A stretch of DNA of 64,000 nucleotides from Rhizophlyctis rosea (GCA_027596075.1 JADGJC010000224.1:1-64000), one strand, 5' to 3'; positions 20,359-33,124 are shown, counted from the first letter of the stretch. Notes: generated by a model not told the origin, from the sequence alone. A program made the numbers and translations.

Positions 20359-22474
20359 CTAACTTCCTGCGACCTTCCATCCCCAGCCTGCCTCCTCACA
20401 CTTTGATTCGGCAGCTTTCAGGAACTCAGCGGGCTGAACTTCCTCCTCGTCGTAACCCCAAATTTCATTGAGCTTGGCGGCACCTTTCAAGACTTCTGCG
20501 TTCTCCCCTTTGGTGACTGTGTGGTAGATGATCACATCCACATGCCCAAGACGGGCTCCTGCCAGCTGCATTAGAGCTATAACAGCTGGGTCATTGCCGT
20601 ATGCTCCACAACCCCAATTGCTTTAGAGAAAGAAAGACAAGTGTTATTAACCACAAGATGAGTGAAAGGTAACCAACATCACGTACCCCGTGTGAATCAC
20701 GGTGAAAGGTCGAATGCCAGGCGATGGTTCCGGTGGGTGCATAACTGATCCCGGTGTGGAGATGCGATCCGGTTCGTCCACAAGCGTGTCGGCAGAAGGT
20801 GTCATGGAAGGACGACCAGGTTGCTCATCATCTATCGAGTGGGCTGCTGGGACTGGCGAATCCACTTTGCGTTGTTGCATGATGGTACCGTGACTGGCCA
20901 ACGAACCCCTCCTCTTATCCTTGGAAGAACCGGAGGCGGCAACAGCTGCAGTAAAGCTCGTCAACGCAGTACGAAGGTAGTGTCGCAGCTCACGGAGGAG
21001 ATAGGGGCCCGTGCGCTCGTATACAGCTTGATCCATGGCTTCCATAGAGATGAAGTTTGTAAGATGTCCTTCTCCAGCCGGCCAGACGGTCAAACCGTCT
21101 TTGATATCATTATCGGATGGATGCACGACTGGGTCCGTGGGCTTTTTGGGAGCTTTGAACCGTCGAAGCTTCAACCTGTCCATTCCGGTAAATTCCTTAT
21201 CGCAAATGATTGCAAAAAAACCACTACTCACGCTCCCACATCACACTTTCTTTCTGCGCCGATGGTCAAAATGGGCGTGCACCTGTTTGCAACATCTGTG
21301 CATAAGGGCTGGATGTTTTCAGTCACGAATGGATCTGGGGTTTGCTCGTCTTCAAGCGGTGACTTTTTGCCTGTAAAATAGTATTTGAGGAACCATTGAG
21401 CGGAAATGGCATGGTTGTCTGCACTCACGGAAGTATTCCTCCAATTTGCCATAAAATCCAGATGATGACTGACGGGACCGCAGAGAGGTATCATCCCATG
21501 TGACATGAGGGCTACCGCCGCCTATGTTTGACTCCTCGTCTACATGCTGCCCTCGGGTCTGTTCTTCGGCATTGCGTTGTTCCTCGGCCTTGAAATCCTT
21601 TTCTTGCTTCCTTTCCCTCGCTTTTGTAATGTTGAAGTGATGTAAGGTTTCCAGTTCGGGTTCAGACATAGAGGCGAAAGAGTACCTACCAAACTTGCTG
21701 ATTCGTTCCCTAAAGGTCATTTTGTCACTAGCAAGATCTAGCATGGCCTCACGTACGGAAAAGAGGATCGGGTGCTCGAGTGTTATGATCTACGATGCGT
21801 TGTATCAGAAAGTATTCTGCAGTGAATTGATCCCGGCTAGTTTTACCTCATCGGTGTTGAATGTGAACGGCTTTGCATAGTTCCCAAACAGAGCCTTATC
21901 AGCGAAATTGACATACCACTCCACCATCTGCGGCTTTGGCTCAACATGCCGAGCAGCGGTCTCCAGCTCCCATGACATCTTGTAATCGTACTGGTACACA
22001 TCGTCATGAATCACAACATGTGTGACGTTGCGCTGAGTGGGATGGTTTAGGAACCATTGGGCAACGTCTGCTTCACTGTTGTGGATGATCATCTTATGAC
22101 CATGTACGATCTTGGGAATCGGCAGAGCACTGATTCGAACAACTGTCAGAGCTCCAGGGGCGTGAGAAAGGGCTCCATCTGGACATGTGTAGTGGTGGAT
22201 GAGCCTAAATGAATGGTTTGAGAAACTGGAGAAATGCTACAGATAAGGAAATGTGAATATCCTACGCTTTTTTGTTGTACTTCTTGATATCATATGCACC
22301 CCATTGAGGTGCGTCGCGGGATGGTCTCCATTTGGGAGGGTAGGCTGCAGCAAGCTTTTGTACATTGAAAGTCGCTTTAACGAGGACGAAAGCTGACAAG
22401 TCCCTGGTTGAACCGTCCCAGGAAGTGGAAGGAGCAATGGCGCTTTGGCGGCTTGGGTGTTGGGGGACAGTCAT
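20359..22474 (-). CDS. Divergent PARG-like macrodomain protein
   Basis: Six exons (22266-22474, 21847-22204, 21429-21789, 21283-21370, 20687-21223, 20359-20620) close to 604 residues. The end of the fold carries a strong poly(ADP-ribose) glycohydrolase feature, HTGNWGCGAYGND at about 516-528, followed by a helix LMQLAGARL and a strand VDVIIYHT. Upstream, FADKALFGNYAKPFTFNTDE (about 170-189) followed by IITLEHPIL occupies the place of the PARG signature GGG-x(6-8)-QEE. So the glycine loop is changed and the Gln-Glu-Glu reads Thr-Asp-Glu. A charged insertion (KARERKQEKDFKAEEQ) and a Ser/Pro-rich loop interrupt the core. If active, it would remove ADP-ribose polymers in the nucleus. Exon 3 was read without a possible extra intron near 21693. 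Confidence 0.6.
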
Positions 22475-23098
22475 AGGGGCGGGTATGGGGAGAAGGGTAT
22501 GTAAATAAACAATGGGTAGAGTTGGCCGCTCTCTTCAGCGACTGACGTCGCAACGATAGTGCCGCTTCCGTCAGACAGCTGGTGAGAAACGAAGTTGATA
22601 GAATGTTGGTGGGTAAGAGACTTGGGAAGTTGGGATGGTTGGGCTGGATCTCATCTTGAGCAGCATCTTGAGGCCATCTCCGGCACTCTGAGGAACACAA
22701 ACTGTCCACAAACTGGCCGCAAGTTCACGGCGGTTGTGGCGCATTTTGACACGCGAGGGTCCATTGCGGGAGCCCAGTGATGCTGCATCCAATATTGCAT
22801 TTCACATCTAGTACATCCATCTGAATCATGCGGCTTTGGGCAGCAACACATTCTTTAGCAAACTCACATTGTGCATCGTGCCAAACATCAGCACTTCCAG
22901 AGCACACTGCAGTGACACGAAGGAAAGGGACAAGTGTGCACTTAAGATCTCTGTGGGTGTTATATTTGGTGACAGCTAATTGCTACAAACAACATCTATG
23001 AAAGTTATCTGTACAATAATCTGTTCTATGCAATGTTCCACCAACTATTATTCTATTCTACAACTGTAATCTCTGATTAACCTGCTCAACCTGCTACA
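22475..23098. other. Intergenic region
   Basis: 624 bp upstream of the PARG-like gene. Short Cys-containing ORFs at 22650-22900 (minus) have no consistent exon model; I do not call a gene. Confidence 0.4.
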
Positions 23099-25978
23099 CT
23101 ACCTCCCCTCTCGAATCCCAAACGGAGCTACCTCTTTGACTGGCGGTACAATCCGCGCTCTACCAGTAGGGGAGCGTGTATGTGTCATCTCCCACTTTTG
23201 CTGTCGTTCCCTCCACTTGCTGATTGCTGGTGATGACGGTAAAGGAGATGCGGATGATGGGGATAGGTAGTTATGCGTTGTTTCGCGATGTACGTGATGG
23301 AAGGCACCATGCATCGCATGATGAAGGTGCGTTATAGCTTTGTGACGGTCGAGACCGGATAGTGACGATGCGGGTGCGGCTGATGCGGGTTCGCTTGGTG
23401 ATGGGGAAGTTGTTGAAGGTGAAGACGTTGCCGCTGGTGTGTCTGTTGTTGGGAGGGTTGGGGCGGAAGGAACACGTATCGCGTTTGCGGGAACTGCTGA
23501 GTCTGAGTCGGCACTCGGAGATTGCATTTGGTTGGGTGTCGTTGAGGTTGTTGGAATGGTTACAGACGCCAATTTTGCATGTGAGGTGAAGGGTCTCATT
23601 GTTGCGCTTCCGAAGTCAGCGTCTCCATTCAATCTTTCTCCCGATGTAACTGATACTTGCTCGGCTGGGACGGTCGCGGGTCGCTTTGATTTACCCAAAT
23701 TCACCTCCACACAGAAGCCCTTCTCATCTATAGCATACTTCGGTCGACTGCTCTTCACTCTCCTCACCTCCTCATTGTCAACATTCTTTCCTCCTCCCCT
23801 GTTGCTTCCAGAACCCACCCGCGATCTCCCACCTAAAGGAGAATTTGGAGGCACTCCAACCCTATCTCCCGTTGCAACATCCAAGACATGCCCTGCACGC
23901 CGACTATGACTACTCAAGGTCCTCTCCGCTATGGGATAACGCTTAGTATACCTTCTCAATAGTGGCGTCATAACTTTCAACATATACTGCGCATGAACCA
24001 TCCCTTCCGTATCTGATCCAGATATTTCTGGCGCTGCCGCATCTCCGAATCCGTGTTCATTCTCACTATCAGTCCCATAAGCTTGCCCATGTCCATGCAG
24101 AGCACCTCTTTTCAGCTCTCGCACCAGCCCATTCCATCTTCGTCGCCATCGCCCATTATTCCTCATCTCTTCTCCAAGTGCGTCTAGGCTTTCATGTAGC
24201 GCATTTGTCACTTCGCTTATCTGGCGATGGAGCTCCGATATATATTCATCTTGCGTTTTTGCTTGTAGCAGGCGTTGAGTTTGTCGGGAAAGGGTTGCGG
24301 CAAGGTGGTGAGCGTGGTTGGTTGTTTGGTGGGCAAGGCGGGTTAGGGTAGGTGAACGATATGATAGGGCATCAAATTGGTAAGTAGATTTGAGCAGTGT
24401 GAGATATGGATTCGTCCTTCATATTTTCATGGAGTAAGTTTTGGCAGCCATTTATCCAAACTTGAAGACGGACGAACGAATGACTCACCTGGCCAGCACG
24501 TTCTTCCTTGAAGCTGGCCGAAGTCCGATACTAACAGGAGACGGCGGTTCGTACTCCTTTCTGGCCGCAATCATGGCGGCCGCACGTATGAGCATGTCCT
24601 TCGATATATGTAACGGAGCAGTCTCCTCATTGAATATATCTGATGAACAAACGGAAAGAAGCGGCAGATGGTTAGCTCAAACCCGATATGTTCGGAAAGA
24701 GCGTGGCGAGCTGCGGACCGCATTGTTACCTTCCCCCATCAGATCAGCATCCTCATCTTCTGACCCTCCACCCATGCCCTCCTTCTCAGCGGCGTACTCA
24801 TCCAATAGGGCCCTCTTATGTCCGGTTTCGCTTGGAGCGGAAGGAATAACAATCTTATCATCCGAATCCCTGTAAAAACTCCTCGTTGCACTCTTCGCAC
24901 TCCCACTACGCTGCTTCTGAAGCAGTAATTGCTGATGCTGTCGAAGTACACGATCCCGCATATTTGTGTCAAATTCCCCGCCTCCCTCCATTCCAGCCTC
25001 CACATCTGCATTAAATCCATATCCCATGTCTCCACCCCCTTTATTAATCCCGCCACTAGCCCGTAACCGTTCACATTCGTCCTGCAGTACCCGGCCACGT
25101 TGTTCGCATTGCGTGAGGCTAGTCGAAAGAGATGAGATTTGGGATTGGAATTGGGCAATACGGCGGCCGAGTTCGGAAATGATATGAGTTTGGGTTTTGA
25201 TTTTGATGTCTAGGGCAGCGGATGCGGGAGGTGGAGGGGCGGCTTCGGTGTCTGTACTAGTAGCACCTGGAAACACTCCCAACTTCTCCATTACTCTGTC
25301 AATGACTTCTGCAAGCTCAATTTCCCCAAAGGTCGGTAGTTGCTCCCGCAAAGTCTCATCCCGCCTATCTGCTTCAAGCATTGCGGCATGGACGGCTGCC
25401 ACAGTTGCTGACGAAGGCTCGGGTGGAGATTCTACGACAGCAGAACTTGCACTGGTCAACCGAGTAGCCCCACCATGCATGGCGCCTGCTGACGCTGGAC
25501 CAGAGACCGTACTACTAGCCGATTCCCTTCTCCGTACGCGTCTTGGTGTGTCAGGTTTTGAGCTTGGTGCTGAAAGGGCAAGCTCCAGATCTACCGGATC
25601 GCCCATTGTCAAAAAGGTTGATTGTCGACGTCCGGATCCGTAAGGCCGCTTCGGTGTTGGTGCTGATGTTTCTTCGCTCTCCTTCACTTCATTGTCGGCC
25701 GCCGGTACCGCAGCTTCACCCTCCTCCAGTGCAAACCCAACCGACTTGGTGGTGCGAGCGGAGCTAGCTATCTTGTTCAAATCTTGCGATCCCGAAGCGT
25801 TATGTGCTATGCTAGGTTCCACATCACCGCCTGTATCTACGTCCCCCGCCCCCTCCTCCTCATCTGATGCTCCTGTTTTCCCTTCCCGGGCAGAATTTGC
25901 ACTGGACGGTCGCGTCCAGCTGCCCACAGATTCGTCCGAATCATCTGCAAACAGCTCTGCAATTGTTGGTCCGCTCAT
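23099..25978 (-). CDS. Coiled-coil protein of 905 residues, unknown function
   Basis: Three exons (24730-25978, 24489-24639, 23099-24416) close exactly to 905 residues. Residues 1-200 are acidic and disordered (FADDSDESVGSW at the start). About 195-310 hold heptad-like helices (AAVHAAMLEADRRDETLREQ, IISELGRRIAQFQSQISSL, LTQCEQRGRVLQDECERLR). A conserved-looking middle (DMLIRAAAMIAARKEYEPPS, NPYLTLLKSTYQFDALSYRS) precedes a long helical stretch to about 545 (HHLAATLSRQTQRLLQ, ELHRQISEVTNALHESLDAL). The last 330 residues are Ser/Pro/Thr-rich. I do not recognise the family; structural or scaffold proteins of the centrosome or basal body look like this, but that is a guess. The ATG at 25978 has no in-frame alternative upstream. 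Confidence 0.68.
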
Positions 25979-26576
25979 ATTTGCGTCCGTGGACTTCTAC
26001 GTGAAACCGAAAATTGTCGAATCGTTCGCGGTGATTCCGAAGGAAGAGTGAAATGAGCTCGCAGAGTGATTTTGCCACGTTGTGTGATTGCTTTCCAATG
26101 GGACCCTGGAAAGCGTGCCGGGTTGATCGGAGGTTGCCCGTGCCACCAACATGTGCAAGAACCCTGAGAGCGCAGTGTGATGGATGCTAAGCAAACATAT
26201 GTTGGGACAAGATCGTTACGGGCCAGAGCAAGGCTTCTATTGACGATGATGCAAAAAGAAAACTACCCTGTGTGCACTTCGATAATGCGGTTCAGTACGT
26301 CCGTCATCCCTCCTCGGTATGACCGATACAGCTTGTGGGCGAAACAATACAAATGGCACCATGCGAATACGCGAGCAGCATTTGGAAACTGACGCCATCC
26401 AGACATGATTACCTTTTTTAATATAATATAATCATTCTGTAACTCAAGTCAAACTATCCAAGCTACTATTTGGAGACTCAGCTATTTACATCTAATCCTT
26501 CAGAAGCTTAAATTGAGTTATTAGCGCGTGGTGGTGCGAAGTCGAGGACCACTGTTGTCCATTATTATTGTGTTGG
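25979..26576. other. Intergenic region
   Basis: 598 bp between the coiled-coil gene start and the FAM227 gene end. AT-rich around 26410-26520. No gene seen. Confidence 0.5.
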
Positions 26577-29500
26577 TTATGAAACGCCTACCCTACCAGT
26601 CCGCAGACTCGGCAACCCTCTCCGACTTGCATCGGAACCACGTGCACTATGATGGCTCTTCTGCTGCATGGCGGTGTCGTTCATCATTTCAACTATCTGA
26701 TCTGCGTGCGTCTTGACCTGCCATCAAACATGATCATGAGCATAATTCATACAGCCATTGTGTTATGACAATGGTCATCCTAGTCCACCCACCAACTGCG
26801 GCCGACTCAACACCCTCCAAGCCCTCTTCCTCTCCTTCCCAATCTCCTCATTCAAATTCTGCACAAGCTTATTCCGCTCTCTCTGAATCTCCTCCTGCGT
26901 CGTCCGATGCATTTTCTGTATCCGCCGGGAGTTGTGCAGTGATTCCAAGATAAGGTGTCGATATGTTGGTCGGGGTGCCAATCCCTTTTCTTCTCTGATT
27001 ACTTCAGAGCGGTGGATTTTCAGCGTTCGCCTTTCGGTTTTGCCGAATCCGTAGACGTAGAGGTAGTGGGAGATGACGGGTGAGTTGCCGTACATGTCGA
27101 ACCATACGCGTTTGATTTGTGGTCCGGGACCGATTGTGCATGATGTGGGCTGGATGCAGAGATGAAGTTTTAGCATTAATACAGCTTTAGCGTGGCGGTG
27201 CAATGACATTTGCAACAGCAGTGTGACCCTCTTACCGCTTTCTTTTCAGCACCTTCTGCAGCTATTGGTTCGAATGATTTCACACGTTCCAAGGCATCGA
27301 ACATTAGGTCTGTTCGGCATGAGGTCTTAATCCACTCTACTTTATGTCAAACGCATTACTACAATCACACCTTCACTTCCAAACATTCCACCCCCTTCGC
27401 CCATCCATCTTTTTCCAGGATCAGAAGCCTTCCAATGCGCGCAGTGCGGGATGTGAGGTTTGATTCCTGGGGAGGAAGTGTGAGTCGAGCGATTATGGAG
27501 CAGCCCCAGTGTCACACTCGGATATTTACCGACAACCCATTCAGTGACGAGGTCACATACACGGGCTTGAAAATCAGCATCAAAGCGCTTGATCGAAGAG
27601 GGAAAACAGTCGCAATAGGAGAGGAAGAGTGCTTGCGCTAGAATATCTGGGAATAGCTGCCGGTTGTTTGCTGCCCCCGTGAGTGCTTGCCACATATAAC
27701 AATCCGCGTCTTGTAGTGCTACGACCTCACCTGAATGAACCCATCCTTATCCGCCGGACCCGTCACAATGAACATCTGCACATAGTTTTGCGCAATTCGT
27801 GAAAATAGCTTATGCGTTGGTGCGTCATAATCATTGATATGCAGCAGAGGAGGTTCTGTGACGGTGGTTTTGCATTCCATCTGCCTGTTGTCAGTCTTAG
27901 CTGGGTGACCTCTTTTCGTTCGTGTCCGCGGACTGTCTGCAGCAGCTACTGCAGCATCATCTCTGTCCTCAAGATCCGCATCAGATGGGGACGACATATC
28001 TGTGCTTTCGAATATACCGGTGCGCTTCTTGGGAGGGGGAGTTTGGTTGTTGTGGGATGAATTGAGAGTGGTAGGAGCGGCATTGCTAGTGGTGTTGTTT
28101 GTGGTGCTGTGATCTTTGTGATTTCCACCATTGCCACTATGCCCATTGTTGCCGTTCCAAATCGCGAGGAAGGCATACCAGAAGGCGTCCAGTAAGATGG
28201 ATTGTGCTTGCGCGGAACTGAAAGAGCGCTTCAACCTTCGATTTAGCAATGGCTGGACAAGGGGTAGGAAGTGAGTTATGCAGAGCTGTAGCAATTTTTT
28301 GCCACTAAGTTGGAAAAAAGTCTAATTACTGACATCTTTTCTTGTCTGCATTGCCGTCATCAACTCATTCCTCGGTTCTACGCCATTCGGTAAGGGAGAT
28401 GGTCTTTCCTCATATCCGGGGAAAGCCGCCATCTGGAGAGGCATCATGGTTCAATCCTGCACCTCGCAGACATCAACTCCAATTGCATCTTTGACCTCTA
28501 GCAACTTGGCGGTCGACACTGGCCCTTCTTCATATCGTGTTTGACTGACTGATTCAGTCGAGGATACATGCTCAAGGACATCCACGTCCGTAAGGAAGAC
28601 TAATCAATGTCATCATCAGATTTGGCAGGATGTTCGTTTTTAAATGATTTCAAGGGTCATACCGGACTTCTTCTTGCCTACATCCTCAGGAGCACCAGTA
28701 ACATTTGATACGGTAGAATATTCCTGAAAGATGCGATCTCCAATGTCTCCTTCTCTGTCTAGTCCGGGAGTGGTCGGCTGCGAAGTGCGTACAGAGTCTT
28801 CCCATTTTGGAGTTGCAATGTCCTGACCGCCACTGCCCGGAACCACGCGATAAGTAGAAGGCTCAGCATCTTCATCTTGGATGATGAGCTGCATCCCCTT
28901 GAGTTCGCTATCAACAAGTCCATCTTTTGTTGTGCGGGAGCTCACATCACCGAGATGGAGTTGTGCGGTTAGCGCAGAGATGTGTGCAGACAGGTATATA
29001 AGATGACGTTCGGTTGTGGCTGCCAATCGCGCGAATTACAAAATCAGCATCGGTTCAATGCTGAATGAAAATGGCTGCGGAACATACGAAGAATTCCTGA
29101 AAGGCGATCTCTGATGTCCTGTTCTGCAAAAGGTTCAAGTGCTAGTGGCAACTCAGATTTGAAGAGACGCTTTTAGAAGATGCTGATCGAGTACAATCAA
29201 GCATAATGATTTCAGTCACTCACGTTGTTTTGAAGCATCGTCGCCTTCTACAGCAGGCCATGCTTCAACCGGCAGACGCCCGTCAGTGTGATCTCCACGA
29301 TTTTTTTCAGCAGAACCATCTGTCGGTTCTTGCTCATTTCCCCTATGCAAAAAATCATCCAGAGTTTCCGGCGGTGGTCGTGGTGGGGGTCCTTTTAGTG
29401 CTGGTGCGAGGAAACTTCCGATTGATGTGGTTGTCATCGCAGTTGGTGCCCGCAGTGCAGCTACTGAGCCCATATTGGAAGGTTGGGCAAATGAGACTAC

Positions 29501-29665
29501 GCTAACTCGTCCGCCAGTGGGTGCTTCCCCTCGGGTCTTCGGCCTTGTATTCATTTGCCGGCTAGCAATACTCTCGCGTCCCAAAATGGGACTCTCATCG
29601 TGGGATGCATGGATTGAGGAGGTAGTGGTGGGAGGTCGTCTGAGGATTGAGGGACGATGGTGCAT
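26577..29665 (-). CDS. FAM227-family protein (sperm/flagellar type)
   Basis: About ten exons. The domain order matches FAM227: a MAAFPGY motif (about 28410), the helix SILLDAFWYAFLAIW, a Ser/Asn/Lys-rich insertion, LFSRIAQNYVQMFI, then LFPDILAQALFLSYCDCFP, FQARVCDLVTEWVVG, a WFDMYGNSPVISHYLYVYG segment and APRPTYRHLI near the C-terminus, followed by a charged helix. The last exon (26577-26717) adds 46 residues (VKTHADQIVEMMND...). The N-terminus, from ATG 29665, is Pro/Ser-rich; its junction to the next exon (29088-29169) is unclear, because the strong donor at 29222 leaves the wrong phase while a weaker GTAGAA donor about 30 bp inside fits. FAM227 proteins occur in organisms with motile cilia. 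Head-to-head with the DM9 gene. Confidence 0.78.
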
Positions 29666-30447
29666 TTCCGTGCCGTATATTAGATGATAAGAGACGGTCC
29701 AAAAGGAAACGATTAGCCCTGAAAGATTGCGATAGCGTCAAAAATAGCCCTGTATGGTAAGTCTCAAAATTGGACTATGCTGAATGTGAAAAAGAAAGCG
29801 ATTTATGGTTGAGTGCGAGATTGGTTGAATCCAGTTTGGCTGAGAGTTCGGACAAATGGGTGTAGGCCTGGGACCAACGCGAGGGTTCCAATGGAAGGCA
29901 AGCCACGCGTCGGACCTTTCGGAACCATTTGTCTGCGCCCGTAGGTGGCGCTGCCCCACTGCCCCAGCCATTGTGACGTAGTAAGAGCCTCACATAGTAT
30001 CCACAACCCAATGAACCCATACACCATACTTCAGCCATACGTTTGACGCGTCAATGGTCAACAAGGGGTACGCAAAAGTTAAAACTTTGCTGTTGACTGT
30101 GGCTGGGTTCACGTTTTCCTAATGGGAAATACGCCAAAGGGGTTCGGCCCATTGGGCTGGGAAACAGTTGGCTGGCTGATGCCCCTGCCTATGCCCACTG
30201 GCTCTCATTGGCCAACAGATCCATTGCGGCAAGGGGACAACAACAACATTGGCGCGATTCCCTTTGACATCACGCAGCGCAATCGCGTAAGATCGTGCCT
30301 CGGTGAGGGATCTCAATCTCTATATAAGGGGGGCTGATAACCTCCACCACCCTCCAAACATCAGAACGTACATTGCCTACATCACAAAACCTTACTCACC
30401 ACACACTCACACTTATCGTTCACCAATAACATCACACACACTTCAAC
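29666..30447. promoter_or_regulatory. Bidirectional upstream region FAM227 / DM9 gene
   Basis: 782 bp between divergent starts. It contains the TATA box for the DM9 gene; short ORFs are not supported. Confidence 0.45.
30321..30329 (+). promoter_or_regulatory. TATA box of the DM9 gene
   Basis: TATATAAGG lies about 125 bp before the ATG at 30448 and is followed by a CA-rich leader, a good core promoter for a well-expressed gene. Confidence 0.65.
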
Positions 30448-32153
30448 ATGTCTTACAACGCGAACTACGACAACGGCAACCAAGAGCAGGACCGGGGCTT
30501 GAAGGAAACTTTCCAAAAAGTCCAAAGCTCCTTCACCTCCGAAGGTGACTACACGGGCGCTAAGGTCGTCGGGGGATTGGCGGGAGTTGCCGCTTTGGGC
30601 GGCTTGGGCTATGTGGGATACAACGTAAGTTTTGTGAACTTGTGCAGGATGTAAACAAATGGAACGATGCGAGGCGTGACTGGAGGGGTGGCTTGCTGTA
30701 TCGAAGGGTTTGATCGATTTTGATTAAAGACCTTCATCCCTCCCAACAGCAATGGTTGCAACACCAAGGAAAGCAGGACTCTCCCGACGCGGCGGATGAG
30801 TTCAAGAACCAGGCGAAACCTGTTTCTGTTGATGTAAGTGTCTTTGCGCATCAATGATCATTTGCGTTTACAATCAACTCACTTCTTCCTCCACAGCCTC
30901 AAAGCGGAACCGCCACTGTCCTCCATGACCAAAGCGCTGCCAACTATGGCGAGACTCCCGTCGGTTACGGTCAAAACAACACTCAATCCGGCTACGGCTC
31001 AACAGGCGGTTACGGCCAGAACAACAGTCAATCCGGCTACGGATCAACCGGCGGTTACGGTCAAAACAGCGCCGCTGGACTTGCCGGCGCAGGTGGCTAT
31101 GGTCAGCAGCAGCAACAACAACCACAAGAGGACCATTCTAAGCGGAACACCGCGCTTGCTGTGCTTGGTGGTTTGGCAGGAGTTGCTGTAAGTTGTCGTC
31201 TTGAACTATCCATCAGATTTCTGTGCATCATTTTTGACGTCGCCTTTTCTCGCCCACAGGCCGTCGGCGGAGTTGGATATGTCGGCTACAAGGAATGGCT
31301 CGAACACAAGCAGAAGGAGGACAACCCGCAAGCCGCCCAAGAGTTTAAGCAAGAGGCCAAGCCCGTCGAAGTGAACCCTCAGACACAACAGACTACGGTT
31401 GTCGGTGACCAGAGCGCTCAGGTCAGCTTTGCTTGATAGGGCCACCCAGTGTGCACTCATGTTGATGATGTGTAATCTATCCGCTCAGGTCAGCAACCAG
31501 TACCAACAAGCCATTGCTGCTGGTAAGACTTGAAATATTAGCATCAATACTCTACGTTGCATCATACTTAAACTGCGTCAACAGGCGGATACACCGGCAC
31601 CCAAGTGAACGTCAACGGCGGCTCCGGCTGCAACGGCGTCCAATGGCAAGTCCAATACGGCGACAAGCCCTTCCCCGGCAACGCCATCCGCGGTGGCCAA
31701 GAATCCGACGGTTCCCCTCTCTACGTTGCCCGGTCCAAACACACCGACGGCAGTCTCCAAGTCGGCAAGGCCGGTCCCTCCACCGGCGGTGGTTGCCTGT
31801 ATGCATGGGGCGGTAAGGAGTTGTACTCCTCCGTCTTTGAGGTCTTGGTTGGAGACCAGAACGCTGTGCGCTGGGTTGGCGTGAGCGGCAATGCTCAACC
31901 TAACGGTTGGAGCCCTGTTGAGGCTGGGAAGGACACCGATGGATCTCCTCTTTACGTAAGTTCTCAATTTGCATACATCATGTCGCATGATGCACCCCTT
32001 CTGACCCATCACTCCTCTTTACAGATCGCAAAGGCTGACTACGAGGGTTCCACTCAACCCGGCAAGGCTGGTCCCGCGTTGGGCGAGGGTCTCATCGGCT
32101 GGGGTGGTCAACAAAGGAAGGTTCAGAACTACCAAGTCCTTGCTCGTGCTTAG
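30448..32153 (+). CDS. DM9-repeat protein with duplicated Gly-zipper segments
   Basis: Seven exons (30448-30624, 30750-30833, 30897-31187, 31260-31421, 31489-31522, 31585-31955, 32025-32153) give 415 residues in phase. The C-terminal 160 residues are a DM9/DUF3421 module: WQVQYGDKPFPGNAIRGGQE, GSPLYVARSKHTDGSLQVGK, CLYAWGGKE and a second copy with VRWVGVSGNAQP, GSPLYIAKADYEGSTQPGK, IGWGG. DM9 proteins bind mannose in animals. The N-terminal part holds two copies of a hydrophobic glycine segment plus an amphipathic tail (VVGGLAGVAALGGLGYVGY + QWLQHQGKQ; LGGLAGVAAVGGVGYVGY + KEWLEHKQKE), separated by a Gly/Tyr/Gln-rich repeat (GYGSTGGYGQN). No signal peptide. Intron 4 is flanked by an exact 13-bp direct repeat. 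Confidence 0.85.
31415..31494 (+). repeat. 13-bp direct repeat spanning an intron
   Basis: CGCTCAGGTCAGC is found at 31415-31427 and again at 31482-31494, 67 bp apart, exactly the intron length (31422-31488). The repeat contains the AGGT at both splice junctions. Confidence 0.9.
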
Positions 32154-33124
32154 ATTTGGTGATGTGTTCGCAATAGTGTAGATTAGTCGAACAGTCTTTG
32201 TATATTTGTATATTTGTTCATAACATGATTTGTTGATGGTTGGACTTGTTCCCAACCAGTTTATACCTGATGAGTAGTGTTGCGTTGTGAAAATGAGCGT
32301 GGATGACGGGATGGGATGTAGACAACATTGATGGATGATGTCTCCTAGAAGATGAAGAAAACCATGGGGGATTGCCTGCTGATGAAACATAATGTGTGCA
32401 TGCCTTATGCATGCCTCATGTTGAATGCGTAGGAACATACCGCACTTTTGGCAAGTCTATTGTCTCTAGTCTCTCTGATCGTAACTTACAGTAAGTCTGT
32501 CTTTCACGTCCACAACTGCCGACAGCATAACATGAATCGGTCATACTGATAGTTTGATATGGTCTTCCAAACTGTATTATGGGGCTCAAGAAGAAAGGTA
32601 TTTGGATAATGAAGTTTGTATATCGTCATCTTCTTTTGATGCAACAAGCGCGGGTTGCGGTCCGAGTCGTTCTTTGTTGATTCAGATCCCATCCGCGCAT
32701 GAGAACAAATGGACTGACCTTCTGCGTCAAAAACAAGGTGATATTCGCCAAACTCAGACGAATTTCCACGTAATGCAGCCAGTTAGGAAATGGAACTGGA
32801 AGGGAGGCAGGAGGCACCGTGATGTTGGCGATATGGACGTTTGTGCAATTGCATTGATGAACCTCCTTCCAGCTTGAACTCCTTCTCCGCTCTTCGCTTA
32901 CATTACCTTAAGTCATGACATGGCCGAAATGAATAAGCCGCACAACCAGTCTTCACATGAAAAGTAGAAAGATGTTGATTCTAGACGATTGTACTATTAT
33001 ACTAGAAACAGTAGTGTACAGACAGTTGTGTACAGGCTACAAAAGATTGTACAAATGGACGCAGAAGAAAAATGGATATAGTTGCTACTTGGCAATGGCG
33101 TCCTATCTAACTCCCCAAACCCCA
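32154..33124. other. Convergent intergenic region
   Basis: 971 bp between the 3' ends of the DM9 and kinase genes. AT-rich near 32200-32600 and 32960-33080. ORFs here have no recognisable content. Confidence 0.5.

Noticed and set aside
22650..22907. Possible small Cys-rich (CX9C-like) gene
   Set aside because: Cysteine spacing does not fit twin CX9C and no exon model closes.
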